Assembly: GCF_000745955.1 (NCBI RefSeq)
Contig: NZ_JQKH01000016.1
Span: 1 to 36,554 of the forward strand
Origin: Alysiella crassa DSM 2578
GTDB taxonomy: Bacteria; Pseudomonadota; Gammaproteobacteria; Burkholderiales; Neisseriaceae
Direction: 5' to 3'
DNA length: 36,554 nucleotides
Below the pieces are notes generated by a model. That model had not been told where the DNA came from. It worked only from the letters and a program-made list of their open reading frames with translations, and ran no database searches. The translations under genes and the position numbers were made by a program. Shown piece after piece: positions 25,440 through 34,751 of the stretch; within the stretch, counting starts at the first letter, position 1; each line of letters opens with the position of its first letter.

Positions 25440-26957
25440 TTATGCTGCTTGTTCGTTTGCGGCTTCGTCATCGGCAAACCAATGCGCGCGCGCTGCCAAA
25501 ATCACTTCTTGCGCTTTTTCCTTGCTCACGCCTGTGATTTCAATCAATTCATCAACCGACAATTCCGCCAAATCATCACGCGCCAAAATATTGGCTTCCG
25601 CCAAATCGCGCAACATATCATCGTCCAAGCCGTCCAAGTTTTTCAAATCATCAGCGATATGGCTCAATTTTTCTTCCGCTTCCAAAGCCGCTTTCAACAC
25701 TGCATCACGCGCTTTGGCACGAATATCGTTCACCTGTTCATCAGAAAAGTCTTCAATTTCCTGCAATTCGTCCAACGCCACATACGCCACTTCTTCCACG
25801 CTGGTAAAGCCTTCCGCCACCAAAATATTGGCGATGTCTTCGTCCACGCCCATTTGCGACACGAATAATTCACGAAGTGCCGCTTCTTCCGCCGCATCAC
25901 GCGCTTCCGCTTCTTGCGACGTCATGATGTTCAACTGCCAGCCCGTCAATTCCGCCGCCAAACGCACATTTTGCCCACCGCGACCAATCGCCAAAGCCAA
26001 TTGCTCTTCGGTAACAATCACATCAACCGCATGTTTTTCTTCATCAATCACAATGCGGCTCACTTGCGCGGGCGACAGCGCATTAATAATAAATTGCGCC
26101 GTGTCATCAGACCACAGCACCACGTCAATGCGCTCGCCGCCAATCTCATTAGACACCGCATTCACACGCGAACCGCGTACACCAATACAAGTACCTTGCG
26201 GGTCAATGCGTTGGTCATTGGTCAAAACCGCGATTTTGGCGCGTTGTCCCGCATCGCGTGCTACTTCACGAATTTCCAATAAACCATCTTTGATTTCAGG
26301 CACTTCCTGTTCAAATAATTTACGCAAAAATTCAGGCGAAGAACGGCTCAACAAAACCTGTTTGCGCCCACCATTAAATTCTTCCACTTGCAAAAATAAA
26401 GCACGGATTTTGTCGCCACCACGATAATTTTCACGTGGCAAACAATCTTCACGTTTAATCAACGCGTCCAATTTCGGCGCGATTTCCACGATAATCCCAT
26501 GACGTTCCACACGTTTGACCGTACCCACCACAATTTCTTCACGCGTTGCCAAGAAGTCATTTAAAATTTGCTCACGTTCCGCATCACGGATTTTTTGCAA
26601 AATAATTTGTTTAGCCGTTTGTGCCGCTTGGCGACCAAAGGCTTCGTTGGGGATTTCTTCTTCGTAATAATCGCCCACTTGAATATCAATTCCAGGGATT
26701 TCTTCCTGAATTTGCTCAATCGTTTTTTCCAATTCAGGGTAAGTGTAATCCAAATCTTCTACAATCAACCACTTACGCACAGTATGGTATTCGCCCGTTT
26801 CACGATGAATGCGGACTTCCAAATCCATGTGTTCGCGGTCGGCTTTTTTCTTGGCGGCAATGCCCAAAGCCACTTCAAGGGCTTCAAACACCACATCGGG
26901 TTCTACATTTTTCTCGCTGGCAAGGGCTGCTGCCAAATCCAAAATTTCGCGGCTCAT
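25440..26957 (-). CDS. nusA: transcription termination/antitermination protein NusA
   Basis: NusA binds RNA polymerase and modulates pausing, termination and rRNA antitermination. The 505 residues show an N-terminal RNAP-binding domain (1-135), S1 domain (about 141-205, starting V-V-G-T-V-K-R), KH1 with G259-V-R-G-S-R, KH2 with G325-R-G-G-Q-N, and two C-terminal acidic helix-hairpin-helix repeats (about 368-430 and 445-495). This is the full proteobacterial layout. It lies between rimP and infB. The 104-base gap to rimP contains two uptake sequences in the same orientation (about 26999-27013 and 27043-27057). Confidence 0.98.
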   Translation of the reverse strand: MSREILDLAAALASEKNVEPDVVFEALEVALGIAAKKKADREHMDLEVRIHRETGEYHTVRKWLIVEDLDYTYPELEKTIEQIQEEIPGIDIQVGDYYEEEIPNEAFGRQAAQTAKQIILQKIRDAEREQILNDFLATREEIVVGTVKRVERHGIIVEIAPKLDALIKREDCLPRENYRGGDKIRALFLQVEEFNGGRKQVLLSRSSPEFLRKLFEQEVPEIKDGLLEIREVARDAGQRAKIAVLTNDQRIDPQGTCIGVRGSRVNAVSNEIGGERIDVVLWSDDTAQFIINALSPAQVSRIVIDEEKHAVDVIVTEEQLALAIGRGGQNVRLAAELTGWQLNIMTSQEAEARDAAEEAALRELFVSQMGVDEDIANILVAEGFTSVEEVAYVALDELQEIEDFSDEQVNDIRAKARDAVLKAALEAEEKLSHIADDLKNLDGLDDDMLRDLAEANILARDDLAELSVDELIEITGVSKEKAQEVILAARAHWFADDEAANEQAA

Positions 26958-27061
26958 TTCGCTTTCCTAATGATTAATAATCTATTTTTTGTAAACATTC
27001 AGGCAGCCTGAAAAACAAATTATCATAATATAAATAATATTGTTTCAGGCAGCCTGAACCA

Positions 27062-27499
27062 TTAAAACTTAAATTCAGGGCGAATACGCGCCTTATCCAC
27101 ATTAGGCAATTCAATCGCCACCGTTTTGCCATCAAACGACATTGTGATGATTTGCGTGGTTTCGTCAAAACCGTCTAATTTACCGATGAAATTTTTTTGT
27201 CCCTCAACAGGCAAACGCGTTTTCAATTTAATTTGGCTGCCTGCAAAACGGACAAAGTCCGCCGCTTTTTTCAATGGACGGTCAAGACCAGGGCTGGAGA
27301 TTTCCAAGTTTTTATAATCCACGTCTTCCACCATAAACAGGCGGCTTAAATGGTTGCTCACGGTGGCACAATCTTCCACTGTAATGCCGTTTTCATTATC
27401 AATAAACACGCGCAAAGTGCCTTGCGCCGTCAATTCAAAGTCCACCAATTCATAGCCCAAACCAGGTAGTGTGGTTTCTAAAATTTGCTGTAAATCCAT
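27062..27499 (-). CDS. rimP: ribosome maturation factor RimP
   Basis: RimP is needed for 30S maturation. The 145-residue protein has the N-terminal alpha/beta domain with G-Y-E-L-V-D-F-E (15-22) and [12 protein letters not shown] (33-44), S-S-P-G-L-D-R-P-L (68-76) in the centre, and a C-terminal Sm-like barrel ([14 protein letters not shown] and the rest). It is the first gene of the rimP-nusA-infB operon. A TATACT hexamer lies at 27521-27526 (minus strand) at a suitable distance, but I see no matching -35. Confidence 0.96.
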   Translation of the reverse strand: MDLQQILETTLPGLGYELVDFELTAQGTLRVFIDNENGITVEDCATVSNHLSRLFMVEDVDYKNLEISSPGLDRPLKKAADFVRFAGSQIKLKTRLPVEGQKNFIGKLDGFDETTQIITMSFDGKTVAIELPNVDKARIRPEFKF

Positions 27500-27532
27500 G
27501 TTTTAATTTAATTTCCATACAGTATAAAAACA

Positions 27533-27559
27533 AAAAAATGACCGCGCGGGTCATTTTTC
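27533..27559. terminator. short bidirectional hairpin between rimP and the polyol operon
   Basis: ATGACC/GGTCAT pairs with flanking A-runs and T-runs (27534-27543 with 27549-27558) around GCGCG. It lies in the divergent region between rimP (minus) and the polyol dehydrogenase gene (plus), so it does not terminate either gene. It may shield one promoter from the other, or be a remnant. Confidence 0.4.
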
Positions 27560-27673
27560 GTTTGAGGATTGAAAAATTTGGGCGCAATTATAACGCTTTT
27601 GGTTTGAAAGGAAAAGAAATTTTTTGCGAAATATCTGTTCAGGCTGCCTAACAATAATTCGGAGATTTACGCC

Positions 27674-29041
27674 ATGAGCAAATACACTTGGTTACACATT
27701 GGTTTTGGTTCTTTCCACCGCGCCCACCAAGCGTGGTATTTGAATGAATTGCTGAAACAAGGCGATGACACTTGGTCTATCGCGGCTGGCAACATTCGCA
27801 ACGACAGCGAACACACCATTCAAGGTTTGTTGGCGCAAAACAATGAATACGTTTTGGAAACGGTTAGCCCCAAAGATGAACGCGCTTACGAAGTCATCAA
27901 ATCGGTAAAACGTCCGATTGCGTGGGAAGAAGGTTTGCAACCCCTGATTGCGGTGGGCGCGGAAGAAAATACCAAAGTCATCGCGTTTACCGTTACCGAA
28001 GCGGGCTATTATTTGGACAGTCAATTCAAATTGGTGCAATCTGACCCTGCGTTGAAAGCGGATTTGGAAGGTGGTTTGAACACGATTTATGGCGTGATGG
28101 CGAAAATTTTGCGCGAACGCATGAAATTGGCAAACGGCAACGTAACTTTATTGAATTGCGACAATGTGCGCCACAATGGCGAGCGTTTCCATGACGGCTT
28201 GGTGGAATTTTTAACGCTGACGAATCAACAAGATATTGTGGATTGGCTCAAAGACCATGCCACCACGCCCAACACAATGGTGGACAGAATCGTGCCACGT
28301 CCAGCCGAAGATTTGCCCGCACGCATTAAAGAAAAAACAGGCATTGACGACAAAGCCCCAGTGATGGGCGAAACCTTTATTCAATGGGTGATTGAAGACA
28401 ATTTCAAAGACAATATCCGTCCCGCTTTGGAAAAAGTGGGCGTGGAATTGGTGGAAAGCGTGATTCCTTACGAAGAAGCCAAAATCCGCGTGTTGAACGT
28501 GCCACATGCGGCGATTGCGTGGTTGGGGACTTTGTTGGGCGAATTGTACATTCACGACAGCACCAATTTGGAAAAAGCTTACAAATTAGCGCACGATTAT
28601 GTTACCGAAGACGTGATTGCCAGCTTGGGTAACGATTTGATTGATTTGGGTAAATACCGCGATGTGGTGTTGGAACGCTTTACCAATCCGCACATTAAAG
28701 ACACCAATCAGCGTGTTGCCGCAGACGGTTTCTCCAAAATTCCCGCGCAAATGCAGCCGACTTTGATTGAGCGTTACAAACAAGGTGCAACACCCACCAA
28801 AACTGCGCGTTTGCCAGCGACATTCTTTGTGTTTATGGAACGCTGGAACGAAGGCAAATTGCCATTCACTTACCAAGACGGTATTTTGGACGAAGCAGCA
28901 GTTCGCGCGATGTATGCGTCCGAAGACCCTGTGGCGGTGTTTGCCAGCGACAAGGCTTTGTTTGGCGAATTGGCGGGCAAACCTGAATTTGTGGAATTGA
29001 TGCGCGAGCAAGTGGCTTATATTCGTGAATTGATTGCGTAA
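27674..29041 (+). CDS. dalD: polyol dehydrogenase of the mannitol dehydrogenase family, probably D-arabinitol 4-dehydrogenase
   Basis: This 455-residue long-chain NAD-dependent polyol dehydrogenase probably oxidises D-arabinitol to D-xylulose. The N-terminus has the Rossmann signature H-I-G-F-G-S-F-H-R-A-H-Q (8-19). The family catalytic motif is intact: K270-I-R-V-L-N275-V-P-H278. D-R-I-V-P-R-P (204-210) is characteristic. Substrate choice is inferred from the next genes (xylulokinase and a polyol-type MFS permease), the layout of the Klebsiella dalD-dalK-dalT set. Mannitol or other polyols remain possible. The start has a GGAG site. No regulator gene is adjacent. Confidence 0.8.
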   Translation: MSKYTWLHIGFGSFHRAHQAWYLNELLKQGDDTWSIAAGNIRNDSEHTIQGLLAQNNEYVLETVSPKDERAYEVIKSVKRPIAWEEGLQPLIAVGAEENTKVIAFTVTEAGYYLDSQFKLVQSDPALKADLEGGLNTIYGVMAKILRERMKLANGNVTLLNCDNVRHNGERFHDGLVEFLTLTNQQDIVDWLKDHATTPNTMVDRIVPRPAEDLPARIKEKTGIDDKAPVMGETFIQWVIEDNFKDNIRPALEKVGVELVESVIPYEEAKIRVLNVPHAAIAWLGTLLGELYIHDSTNLEKAYKLAHDYVTEDVIASLGNDLIDLGKYRDVVLERFTNPHIKDTNQRVAADGFSKIPAQMQPTLIERYKQGATPTKTARLPATFFVFMERWNEGKLPFTYQDGILDEAAVRAMYASEDPVAVFASDKALFGELAGKPEFVELMREQVAYIRELIA

Positions 29042-29071
29042 TCGTTTGTTTTTATTAAGATAAAAATATCT

Positions 29072-29117
29072 AAAAGGCTGTCTGAAAAGGTTGAACAGCT
29101 TTTCAGGTAGCCTTTTT
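29072..29117 (+). terminator. hairpin from two variant uptake sequences between dalD and xylB
   Basis: Arms 29072-29089 and 29099-29116 pair over 18 positions, including two central G-U pairs, around a 9-base loop, followed by a T-run. The left arm carries GGCTGTCTGAA and the right arm the complement of GGCTACCTGAA, both one base off the local uptake sequence. It lies 31 bases after the dehydrogenase stop and could reduce read-through into the xylulokinase gene. Confidence 0.75.
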
Positions 29118-29189
29118 GTTACCCATAAAATGCGTAGGGTGCAATCCATGATTCACCCACGTTATTTAAATTATTATGGAAAATCAAAT

Positions 29190-30644
29190 ATGTATCTCGG
29201 ATTAGACTACGGCACTTCGGAAATCAAAGCCCTGTTAATGGGCGATAATGGCGACATCATCGCCACGCACGGTTTGCCTTTGAGTATTCAACGCCCACAA
29301 CCGCAATGGTCGGAACAATCGGCTGACGAATGGTGGCGCGTTACCAATGATTTGGTGTTGCAGTTGCGCGATAAAGTCGGCAATTTCAAATGGGCGCAAA
29401 TTCGTGGCATTGGCTTGTCGGGTCAAATGCACGGCGCAGTTTTGTTAAATGAAAACAATGATGTATTGCGCCCCGTGATTTTATGGAACGACACGCGTTC
29501 ATCAGCCGAATGCGCGGAATTGGAACAAGCCGTTCCCGATTTGCACGCGATTACGGGTAATTTGGCAATGGCAGGTTTTACCGCGCCTAAATTATTGTGG
29601 GTACGCAAACACGAACCCGATATTTTCGCGCAAACCAAAACCGTTTTGTTGCCCAAAGATTACATTCGCTTTTTGCTGACAGGCAAAAAAGTATCGGAAA
29701 TGTCGGACGCGGCAGGCATGTTGTGGCTGGACGTGGCAAAACGCGATTGGTCGGACGAAGTATTAGCCGCGTGTGGCATGGACAGAAGTTTTATGGCGGA
29801 TTTGGTGGAAGGTTCGCACGTTTCAGGCAGCCTGAAAGCGGATTTGGCGGAAAAATGGGGTTTGTCGCCTGACGTGATTGTGGCGGGCGGTGGTGGCGAC
29901 AACGCTGCCAGCGCGGTGGGCGTGGGCGCGGTTAATCCAAATGACGCATTTATTTCGTTGGGCACTTCGGGCGTGGTGTTTGTGGTAAACGAAAATTATC
30001 GTCCTGCGCCACAATCTGCGGTGCATTGTTTCTGTCATGCTTTGCCAAACCGTTGGCACCAGATGAGCGTGATGTTGTCGGCAGCCGCGTGTTTGAGCTG
30101 GTATTGCAAACTGGTGGGCGTGAAAGAAGTGGAATTGCTTGCCGAAATTGAGCGTTTGAGCGATGAACAACGCGCCCAAGCCCCGATTTTCCTGCCCTAT
30201 TTGTCGGGCGAGCGCACGCCACACAATGACGCTTTTGCCACAGGCAGCCTGCACGGTTTGACGCACGCACACGGTCGCGCAGAAATCGGTTACGCGGTGT
30301 TGGAAGGCGTGAGTTTTGGTTTGGCGGACGGTGTGCGTGTTTTGCAAGAAAGTGGCACGCAAATCAGCGAATGTTCGCTGTTGGGCGGTGGCGCGAGAAG
30401 TCCTTATTGGGCGCAATTATTGGCAGATATTTTGCAAATTCAAATTGTTACCCACAAAGGTGGCGAAACGGGTGGCGCATTGGGCGCGGCGCGTTTGGCG
30501 GCATTGGCTTGCGGTGGCGATGAAACGCAAATTTGCACCAAACCTGAAATCAACCAAATCTTTAATCCAAATAAAAAAGATTTTTTGCCAACACGTTACG
30601 CGCAATTCCGCAAATTGTATTCCGTAGAAAAATCAAACCGATAA
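29190..30644 (+). CDS. xylB: xylulokinase (FGGY family)
   Basis: This 484-residue FGGY carbohydrate kinase phosphorylates D-xylulose to xylulose 5-phosphate, which enters the pentose phosphate pathway. The N-terminal phosphate motif D6-Y-G-T-S10 and the family segment GQMHG (78-82) with W-N-D-T-R (99-103) match XylB/DalK. The catalytic aspartate is Asp237 in GGGGDNAASAVG. The start is ATG 29190 (MYLGLDYGTSEIKA); the frame from 29091 begins at TTG inside the terminator hairpin and is rejected. Residues 212-216 (SGSLK) come from an in-frame uptake sequence at about 29820. It lies in the polyol operon between dehydrogenase and permease. Confidence 0.9.
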   Translation: MYLGLDYGTSEIKALLMGDNGDIIATHGLPLSIQRPQPQWSEQSADEWWRVTNDLVLQLRDKVGNFKWAQIRGIGLSGQMHGAVLLNENNDVLRPVILWNDTRSSAECAELEQAVPDLHAITGNLAMAGFTAPKLLWVRKHEPDIFAQTKTVLLPKDYIRFLLTGKKVSEMSDAAGMLWLDVAKRDWSDEVLAACGMDRSFMADLVEGSHVSGSLKADLAEKWGLSPDVIVAGGGGDNAASAVGVGAVNPNDAFISLGTSGVVFVVNENYRPAPQSAVHCFCHALPNRWHQMSVMLSAAACLSWYCKLVGVKEVELLAEIERLSDEQRAQAPIFLPYLSGERTPHNDAFATGSLHGLTHAHGRAEIGYAVLEGVSFGLADGVRVLQESGTQISECSLLGGGARSPYWAQLLADILQIQIVTHKGGETGGALGAARLAALACGGDETQICTKPEINQIFNPNKKDFLPTRYAQFRKLYSVEKSNR

Positions 30645-30767
30645 TTGATTTTCTGCATACAGTTTTTGGTGTGAAAAGTCGCATTTTTGCACCAAAAAAG
30701 GTTTTCAGGCAGCCTGAAAACCCATTTTTATCACGATAACAATCATAACCAAACGGAGATTTTCATC

Positions 30768-32048
30768 ATGAACAATCCAACAGCACACGATACCCGCGAA
30801 TGGTTGGGTATGCCACTTAAATTGATTTGGGGCTACATCGCCATTGCCTTGTTTATGACGGGCGATGGTTTTGAGTTAGCCTTTTTATCCAAATACATTG
30901 TGGATTTGGGCTTTACCGAAGCGCAATCGTCTAACGCTTTTGCGGTGTACGGCTTTGCGGCGGCGATTGCGGCGTGGGTGTCAGGCGTGGTGGCGGAAAT
31001 CATCACGCCACGCAAAGCGATGATTATTGGCTTTGTGATGTGGGCGGTGTTGCACGTTCTGTTACTGATTTTGGGCTTGGGACAATCCAATTATGCGATG
31101 ATTTTACTGTTTTACGGTTTGCGCGGTTTGGCTTACCCCTTGTTTTTGTACTCATTTATTGTGATGATTGTGCAAAACGTGGAAGCGCGACAAATTGGTC
31201 CATCTATGGGGTGGTTCTGGACGGTGTATTCGTTTGGTATTGGCGTGTTTGGTAGCTTTATTCCGAGCTTCACGATTCCGATGATGGGCGAAATGGGTAC
31301 GCTGTGGTTTGCGTTGGTGTTTGTGGTGTTGGGTGGTTTGGTTGCCGTGTTCAAATTGGGTCATTTGACGGGCAAAGCCAAAGGCGATGGTTTGTCCACA
31401 CAAGAAAAATTGAGCGAATTGAGCCGCGCGATTACCTTGTTGAAAAACCCACAAATCGCGTACGCGAGCTTTATCCGCATTGTGAACACCTTGTCCTTGT
31501 TTGGTTACGCGGTCATTGGTCCAATGTATTTCACGAAAAACTTTGAATTTACCACATCGCAATGGTTGCAAATTTGGACGGTGTTTTTCGCCACGACTTT
31601 GGTTTCCAACGTGTTTTGGGGTATTGTGGGCGAGAAAATCGGTTGGGTGCGCACGATTCGTTGGTTTGGTTGTATTGGTATGGCGTTGTCCACATTGGTG
31701 TTTTACTATTTGCCCGAGTGGTACAACACGGTTGCACCCACAGGCACGGCTGGCACAGGCGAATTCATGATGGCGTGGATTCCAGCGATTTTGTTGGGTT
31801 GGTTTGTGGCAGCGTTTGTGCCAATGACCCCGATTTTCACCACATTGGAACCGACACACAAAGGCGCAGCGATTTCGGTTTACACTTTGTCGGCTGGTTT
31901 GTCTAACTTTGCTGCGCCTGCGATTGCGGGTGCATTGTTGGCAATGTTCCCACAAAATTATGAGATTGTAGTATTGACCTTTACGGCTTGTTATATTGCA
32001 GCGTTTGGCGTGTCGTTCTTGCTGAAAGTGCAACAGCCTAAACATTGA
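30768..32048 (+). CDS. MFS polyol permease, probably D-arabinitol transporter
   Basis: This 426-residue major facilitator permease has about 12 membrane helices. The N-terminus W-L-G-M-P-L-K-L-I-W-G-Y (residues 11-22) and D-G-F-E-L-A-F-L-S-K-Y-I-V-D-L-G-F resemble the DalT/RbtT pentitol permeases of Klebsiella. Helix 2-3 loop V-A-E-I-I-T-P-R-K-A fits the MFS signature. The start is ATG 30768, with an ACGGAGAT site; the frame from 30687 translates an uptake sequence (FSGSLK). It closes the polyol operon and is followed by an inverted uptake-sequence terminator. Substrate is inferred from dalD and xylB. Confidence 0.82.
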   Translation: MNNPTAHDTREWLGMPLKLIWGYIAIALFMTGDGFELAFLSKYIVDLGFTEAQSSNAFAVYGFAAAIAAWVSGVVAEIITPRKAMIIGFVMWAVLHVLLLILGLGQSNYAMILLFYGLRGLAYPLFLYSFIVMIVQNVEARQIGPSMGWFWTVYSFGIGVFGSFIPSFTIPMMGEMGTLWFALVFVVLGGLVAVFKLGHLTGKAKGDGLSTQEKLSELSRAITLLKNPQIAYASFIRIVNTLSLFGYAVIGPMYFTKNFEFTTSQWLQIWTVFFATTLVSNVFWGIVGEKIGWVRTIRWFGCIGMALSTLVFYYLPEWYNTVAPTGTAGTGEFMMAWIPAILLGWFVAAFVPMTPIFTTLEPTHKGAAISVYTLSAGLSNFAAPAIAGALLAMFPQNYEIVVLTFTACYIAAFGVSFLLKVQQPKH

Positions 32049-32067
32049 TTTATTTGATTAAAATATT

Positions 32068-32106
32068 AAACAGGCAGCCTGAAGATGGTTTCAGGCTGCC
32101 TGTTTT
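32068..32106 (+). terminator. inverted uptake-sequence terminator after the MFS permease
   Basis: Arms 32068-32083 (AAACAGGCAGCCTGAA) and 32090-32105 form a perfect 16-bp stem with a 6-base loop, then a T-run. It lies 20 bases past the permease stop. Confidence 0.9.
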
Positions 32107-32125
32107 ATTGTTGGGGAGTAGGGGT

Positions 32126-32282
32126 AGCAAGCATAGGGTGGGTAACTCGTTGCCCATGCAGTTCAATCGCATACATATAAAATGATGTTTTAATGTGAAA
32201 TATTTGATTTCGGGCTACCTGAAAAAATAATGTGGGGTGTATCAAACCGCATGGGCAGCGAGTTGCCCACCCTACTCTTGCT
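32126..32282. repeat. 157-bp inverted-repeat element (GGGCAACGAGTTGCCC family)
   Basis: Arms 32126-32163 and 32245-32282 are inverted repeats of 38 bases with five mismatches. Each contains TAGGGTGGG/CCCACCCTA and a TCGTTGCCCATGC-type core. The centre is AT-rich and contains a degenerate uptake sequence. A half copy occurs at 4461-4506. It has no coding capacity. Confidence 0.75.
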
Positions 32283-32350
32283 ATAGTCGCAGAACTGAAA
32301 AAGAAAAACACCCATTTGGCACAAAACCAAATGGGCGTTTTCCATTTCTA
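32282..32350. repeat. truncated Correia-like element with internal hairpin
   Basis: It starts with the same TATAGTCGCAGAACTGAAAA end as the MITE at 14338. Then comes a compact hairpin (ACACCCATTTGG/CCAAATGGGCGT) and CCATTTCTA, the inner part of the expected right end, but it lacks the terminal CGACTATA. The hairpin followed by GTTTTCC could also act in termination. Confidence 0.65.
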
Positions 32351-32508
32351 ATGACGGGAATGACTGCTCAATAAAATTCATTGAACGTCTCTATTATACA
32401 AAAATAAGAGTATTTCTCAACAATTTAATTAACGCAAATGAAATTATTTAGACTAACCATTTGATTATTTAAATAAATAATATTACACCATGATACGTTT
32501 TTACAACA

Positions 32509-32554
32509 AAAAGGCAGCCTGAAAACCCATTTTAAGATTTTCAGGCTGCCTTTT
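32509..32554 (-). terminator. inverted uptake-sequence terminator of dnaK
   Basis: Arms 32509-32525 and 32538-32554 pair over 17 perfect bases around a 12-base loop, with A and T runs at the base of the stem. It lies 20 bases beyond the dnaK stop. Confidence 0.9.
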
Positions 32555-32573
32555 ATTCAAAAAAACCAATTAA

Positions 32574-34508
32574 TTAGTCTTTTTTATCTTTTACTTCTTG
32601 AAACTCTGCGTCCACGACATCATCGTCTTTTTTCGCAGATTGGTTGCCAGCACCTGCACCGTTTTGCGCTGCTTCCGCTTCGGCTTGCGCCTGTGCGTAC
32701 ACGATTTCGCCCAATTTTTGGCTGGCTGTGCCAAGTGCTTCTGCTTTTGCGTCAATCGCGTCTTTATCGTCTTCTTTCACCGCGTCTTCTGCTTCTTTCA
32801 AAGCCACTTCAATATTGGCTTTTTCATCGGCAGACAATTTGTCGCCATGTTCTTCCAAAGATTTTTTCACAGAGTGAATCAAGGCTTCTGCTTGGTTGCG
32901 GCTTTGTACCAATTCCACCAATTTTTTGTCTTCGGCAGCGTTGGCTTCTGCGTCTTTAACCATGCGTTCAATTTCTTCCTCGCTCAAACCAGAAGAGCCT
33001 TGAATCGTGATGTTGGCTGCTTTGCCTGTGCCTTTGTCTTTGGCGGAAACGTGCAAAATGCCGTTCGCGTCAATGTCAAAGGTAACTTCAATTTGTGGCA
33101 CGCCGCGTGGTGCTGGCGGAATGTCGCCCAAATTGAATTGACCCAAAGATTTGTTGCCCGAGGCGCGTTCGCGTTCGCCTTGCAACACATGAATGGTTAC
33201 GGCAGCCTGATTGTTTTCGGCAGTGGAGAACACTTGCGATGCTTTGGTGGGAATGGTGGTGTTTTTGTTGATGAGTTTGGTCATCACACCGCCCATGGTT
33301 TCAATGCCCAAAGACAATGGGGTAACGTCCAACAACAACACGTCATTGCGACCACCACCCAACACTTCGCCCTGAATCGCTGCACCAACGGCAACGGCTT
33401 CGTCTGGGTTCACGTCTTTGCGTGGTTCTTTGCCGAAAAATTCTTTTACGGCTTCTTGCACTTTGGGCATGCGGGTTTGACCGCCCACCAAAATCACATC
33501 GTCAATTTCGCTGGCAGACAAACCTGCGTCTTTCAACGCAATGCGGCAAGGCTCAATGGAACGTGCCACCAAATCTTCTACCAAAGCCTCAAACTTGGCG
33601 CGGGTGATTTTCATTGCCAAGTGTTTGGGACCTGTTGCGTCCATTGTGATGTAAGGCAAATTGATTTCGGTTTGCTGACCGCTAGACAATTCAATTTTGG
33701 CTTTTTCTGCGGCTTCTTTCAGGCGTTGCAAAGCCATTACATCGTTTTTCAAATCAATGCCTTGTTCTTTTTTGAACTCGGCAATGATGTGGTCAATAAT
33801 GCGTTGGTCAAAGTCTTCGCCACCCAAGAAGGTGTCGCCATTGGTTGCCAAAACTTCAAATTGTTTGTCGCCATCAATATCGGCAATTTCAATGATGGAA
33901 ATGTCAAACGTGCCACCGCCCAAGTCGTAAACCGCGATTTTGCGGTCGCCACCTGATACTTTGTCCATACCGAATGCGAGTGCGGCTGCGGTTGGCTCGT
34001 TGATGATGCGTTTCACGTCCAAGCCTGCAATGCGACCTGCGTCTTTGGTGGCTTGGCGTTGGCTGTCGTTGAAGTAGGCGGGTACGGTTACCACGGCTTC
34101 GGTTACTTTTTCGCCCAAATAGGCTTCTGCCGCTTCTTTCATTTTGCGCAACACTTCGGCGGAAATTTGTGGGGGCGACAATTCTTTGCCTTGTGCTTTA
34201 ACCCACGCATCGCCATTTGCCGATTTGATGATTTCAAAGGGCATGGTTTCAATGTCGCGTTGTACTTCTTTGTCTTCAAATTTATGACCAATCAAGCGTT
34301 TGGCGGCATAAATGGTGTTTTTTGCGTTGGTAACGGCTTGGCGTTTGGCGGGCGCACCCACCAAAATTTCGCCACCGTCTAAATACGCGATAATGGAAGG
34401 GGTGGTGCGTGCGCCTTCTGCGTTTTCAATTACTTTGGTTTGTCCGTTTTCGGAAATTGCCACGCATGAGTTGGTGGTACCCAAGTCAATACCGATTACT
34501 TTTGCCAT
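32574..34508 (-). CDS. dnaK: chaperone DnaK (Hsp70)
   Basis: DnaK is the cytoplasmic Hsp70 that binds hydrophobic peptides in an ATP cycle driven by DnaJ and GrpE. At 644 residues it has the family length. The N-terminal ATPase starts [11 protein letters not shown], and the phosphate-2 and adenosine motifs ([24 protein letters not shown]) are intact. The inter-domain linker [12 protein letters not shown] follows, then the peptide-binding domain with GERERA, and a C-terminal lid ending in an acidic [10 protein letters not shown]-type tail. A sigma-32-like promoter lies upstream and an AGGAG ribosome-binding site precedes the ATG. grpE and dnaJ are not in the window. Confidence 0.98.
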   Translation of the reverse strand: MAKVIGIDLGTTNSCVAISENGQTKVIENAEGARTTPSIIAYLDGGEILVGAPAKRQAVTNAKNTIYAAKRLIGHKFEDKEVQRDIETMPFEIIKSANGDAWVKAQGKELSPPQISAEVLRKMKEAAEAYLGEKVTEAVVTVPAYFNDSQRQATKDAGRIAGLDVKRIINEPTAAALAFGMDKVSGGDRKIAVYDLGGGTFDISIIEIADIDGDKQFEVLATNGDTFLGGEDFDQRIIDHIIAEFKKEQGIDLKNDVMALQRLKEAAEKAKIELSSGQQTEINLPYITMDATGPKHLAMKITRAKFEALVEDLVARSIEPCRIALKDAGLSASEIDDVILVGGQTRMPKVQEAVKEFFGKEPRKDVNPDEAVAVGAAIQGEVLGGGRNDVLLLDVTPLSLGIETMGGVMTKLINKNTTIPTKASQVFSTAENNQAAVTIHVLQGERERASGNKSLGQFNLGDIPPAPRGVPQIEVTFDIDANGILHVSAKDKGTGKAANITIQGSSGLSEEEIERMVKDAEANAAEDKKLVELVQSRNQAEALIHSVKKSLEEHGDKLSADEKANIEVALKEAEDAVKEDDKDAIDAKAEALGTASQKLGEIVYAQAQAEAEAAQNGAGAGNQSAKKDDDVVDAEFQEVKDKKD

Positions 34509-34551
34509 ATTGTGTTAGCTCCTAAAAAATTTTAAAAATTTGATAATGCAA

Positions 34552-34580
34552 ATGTGGGGCGAGTAAAGGATTTTTTCAAG
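34552..34580 (-). promoter_or_regulatory. sigma-32 (heat-shock) type promoter of dnaK
   Basis: On the minus strand CTTGAAA (34580-34574) is followed after 14 bases by CCCCACAT (34559-34552). This matches the RpoH consensus CTTGAAA-N13to15-CCCCAT(N)T at almost every position. It is 43 bases upstream of the dnaK start, a normal distance for a heat-shock promoter. Confidence 0.8.
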
Positions 34581-34751
34581 TGAACTGATTTTCAGGATGC
34601 CTGAAAAATACTCATCCCTTGATGGGCGTTAGATAGGGGTGGGGCGATTTTTTTCAAGGGGACGGGAGAAATTTTTGTGTGAGTAGGCGTTTCAGGCTGC
34701 CTTTTATATTTTATTGATGTGAATTTGGGGTGCTTGCAATTACCAATTACA

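Larger units (their letters stand above)
32049..32573. other. 525-base gap filled with repeats and terminators
   Basis: In order it holds the permease terminator (32068-32106), a 157-base inverted-repeat element (32126-32282), a truncated Correia-like element (32282-32350), an AT-rich segment without features (32360-32505) and the dnaK terminator (32509-32554). No coding region or tRNA was seen. Confidence 0.7.

Noticed and set aside
29091-29189. N-terminal extension of xylulokinase from 29091
   Set aside because: It begins at TTG inside the terminator hairpin and translates uptake-like sequence; the kinase fold starts at 29190.
32598-33956. 452-codon plus-strand frame opposite dnaK
   Set aside because: It is the antisense shadow of dnaK, with Phe/Cys/His-rich nonsense composition. 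The antisense frame of Hsp70 genes is a known artefact.
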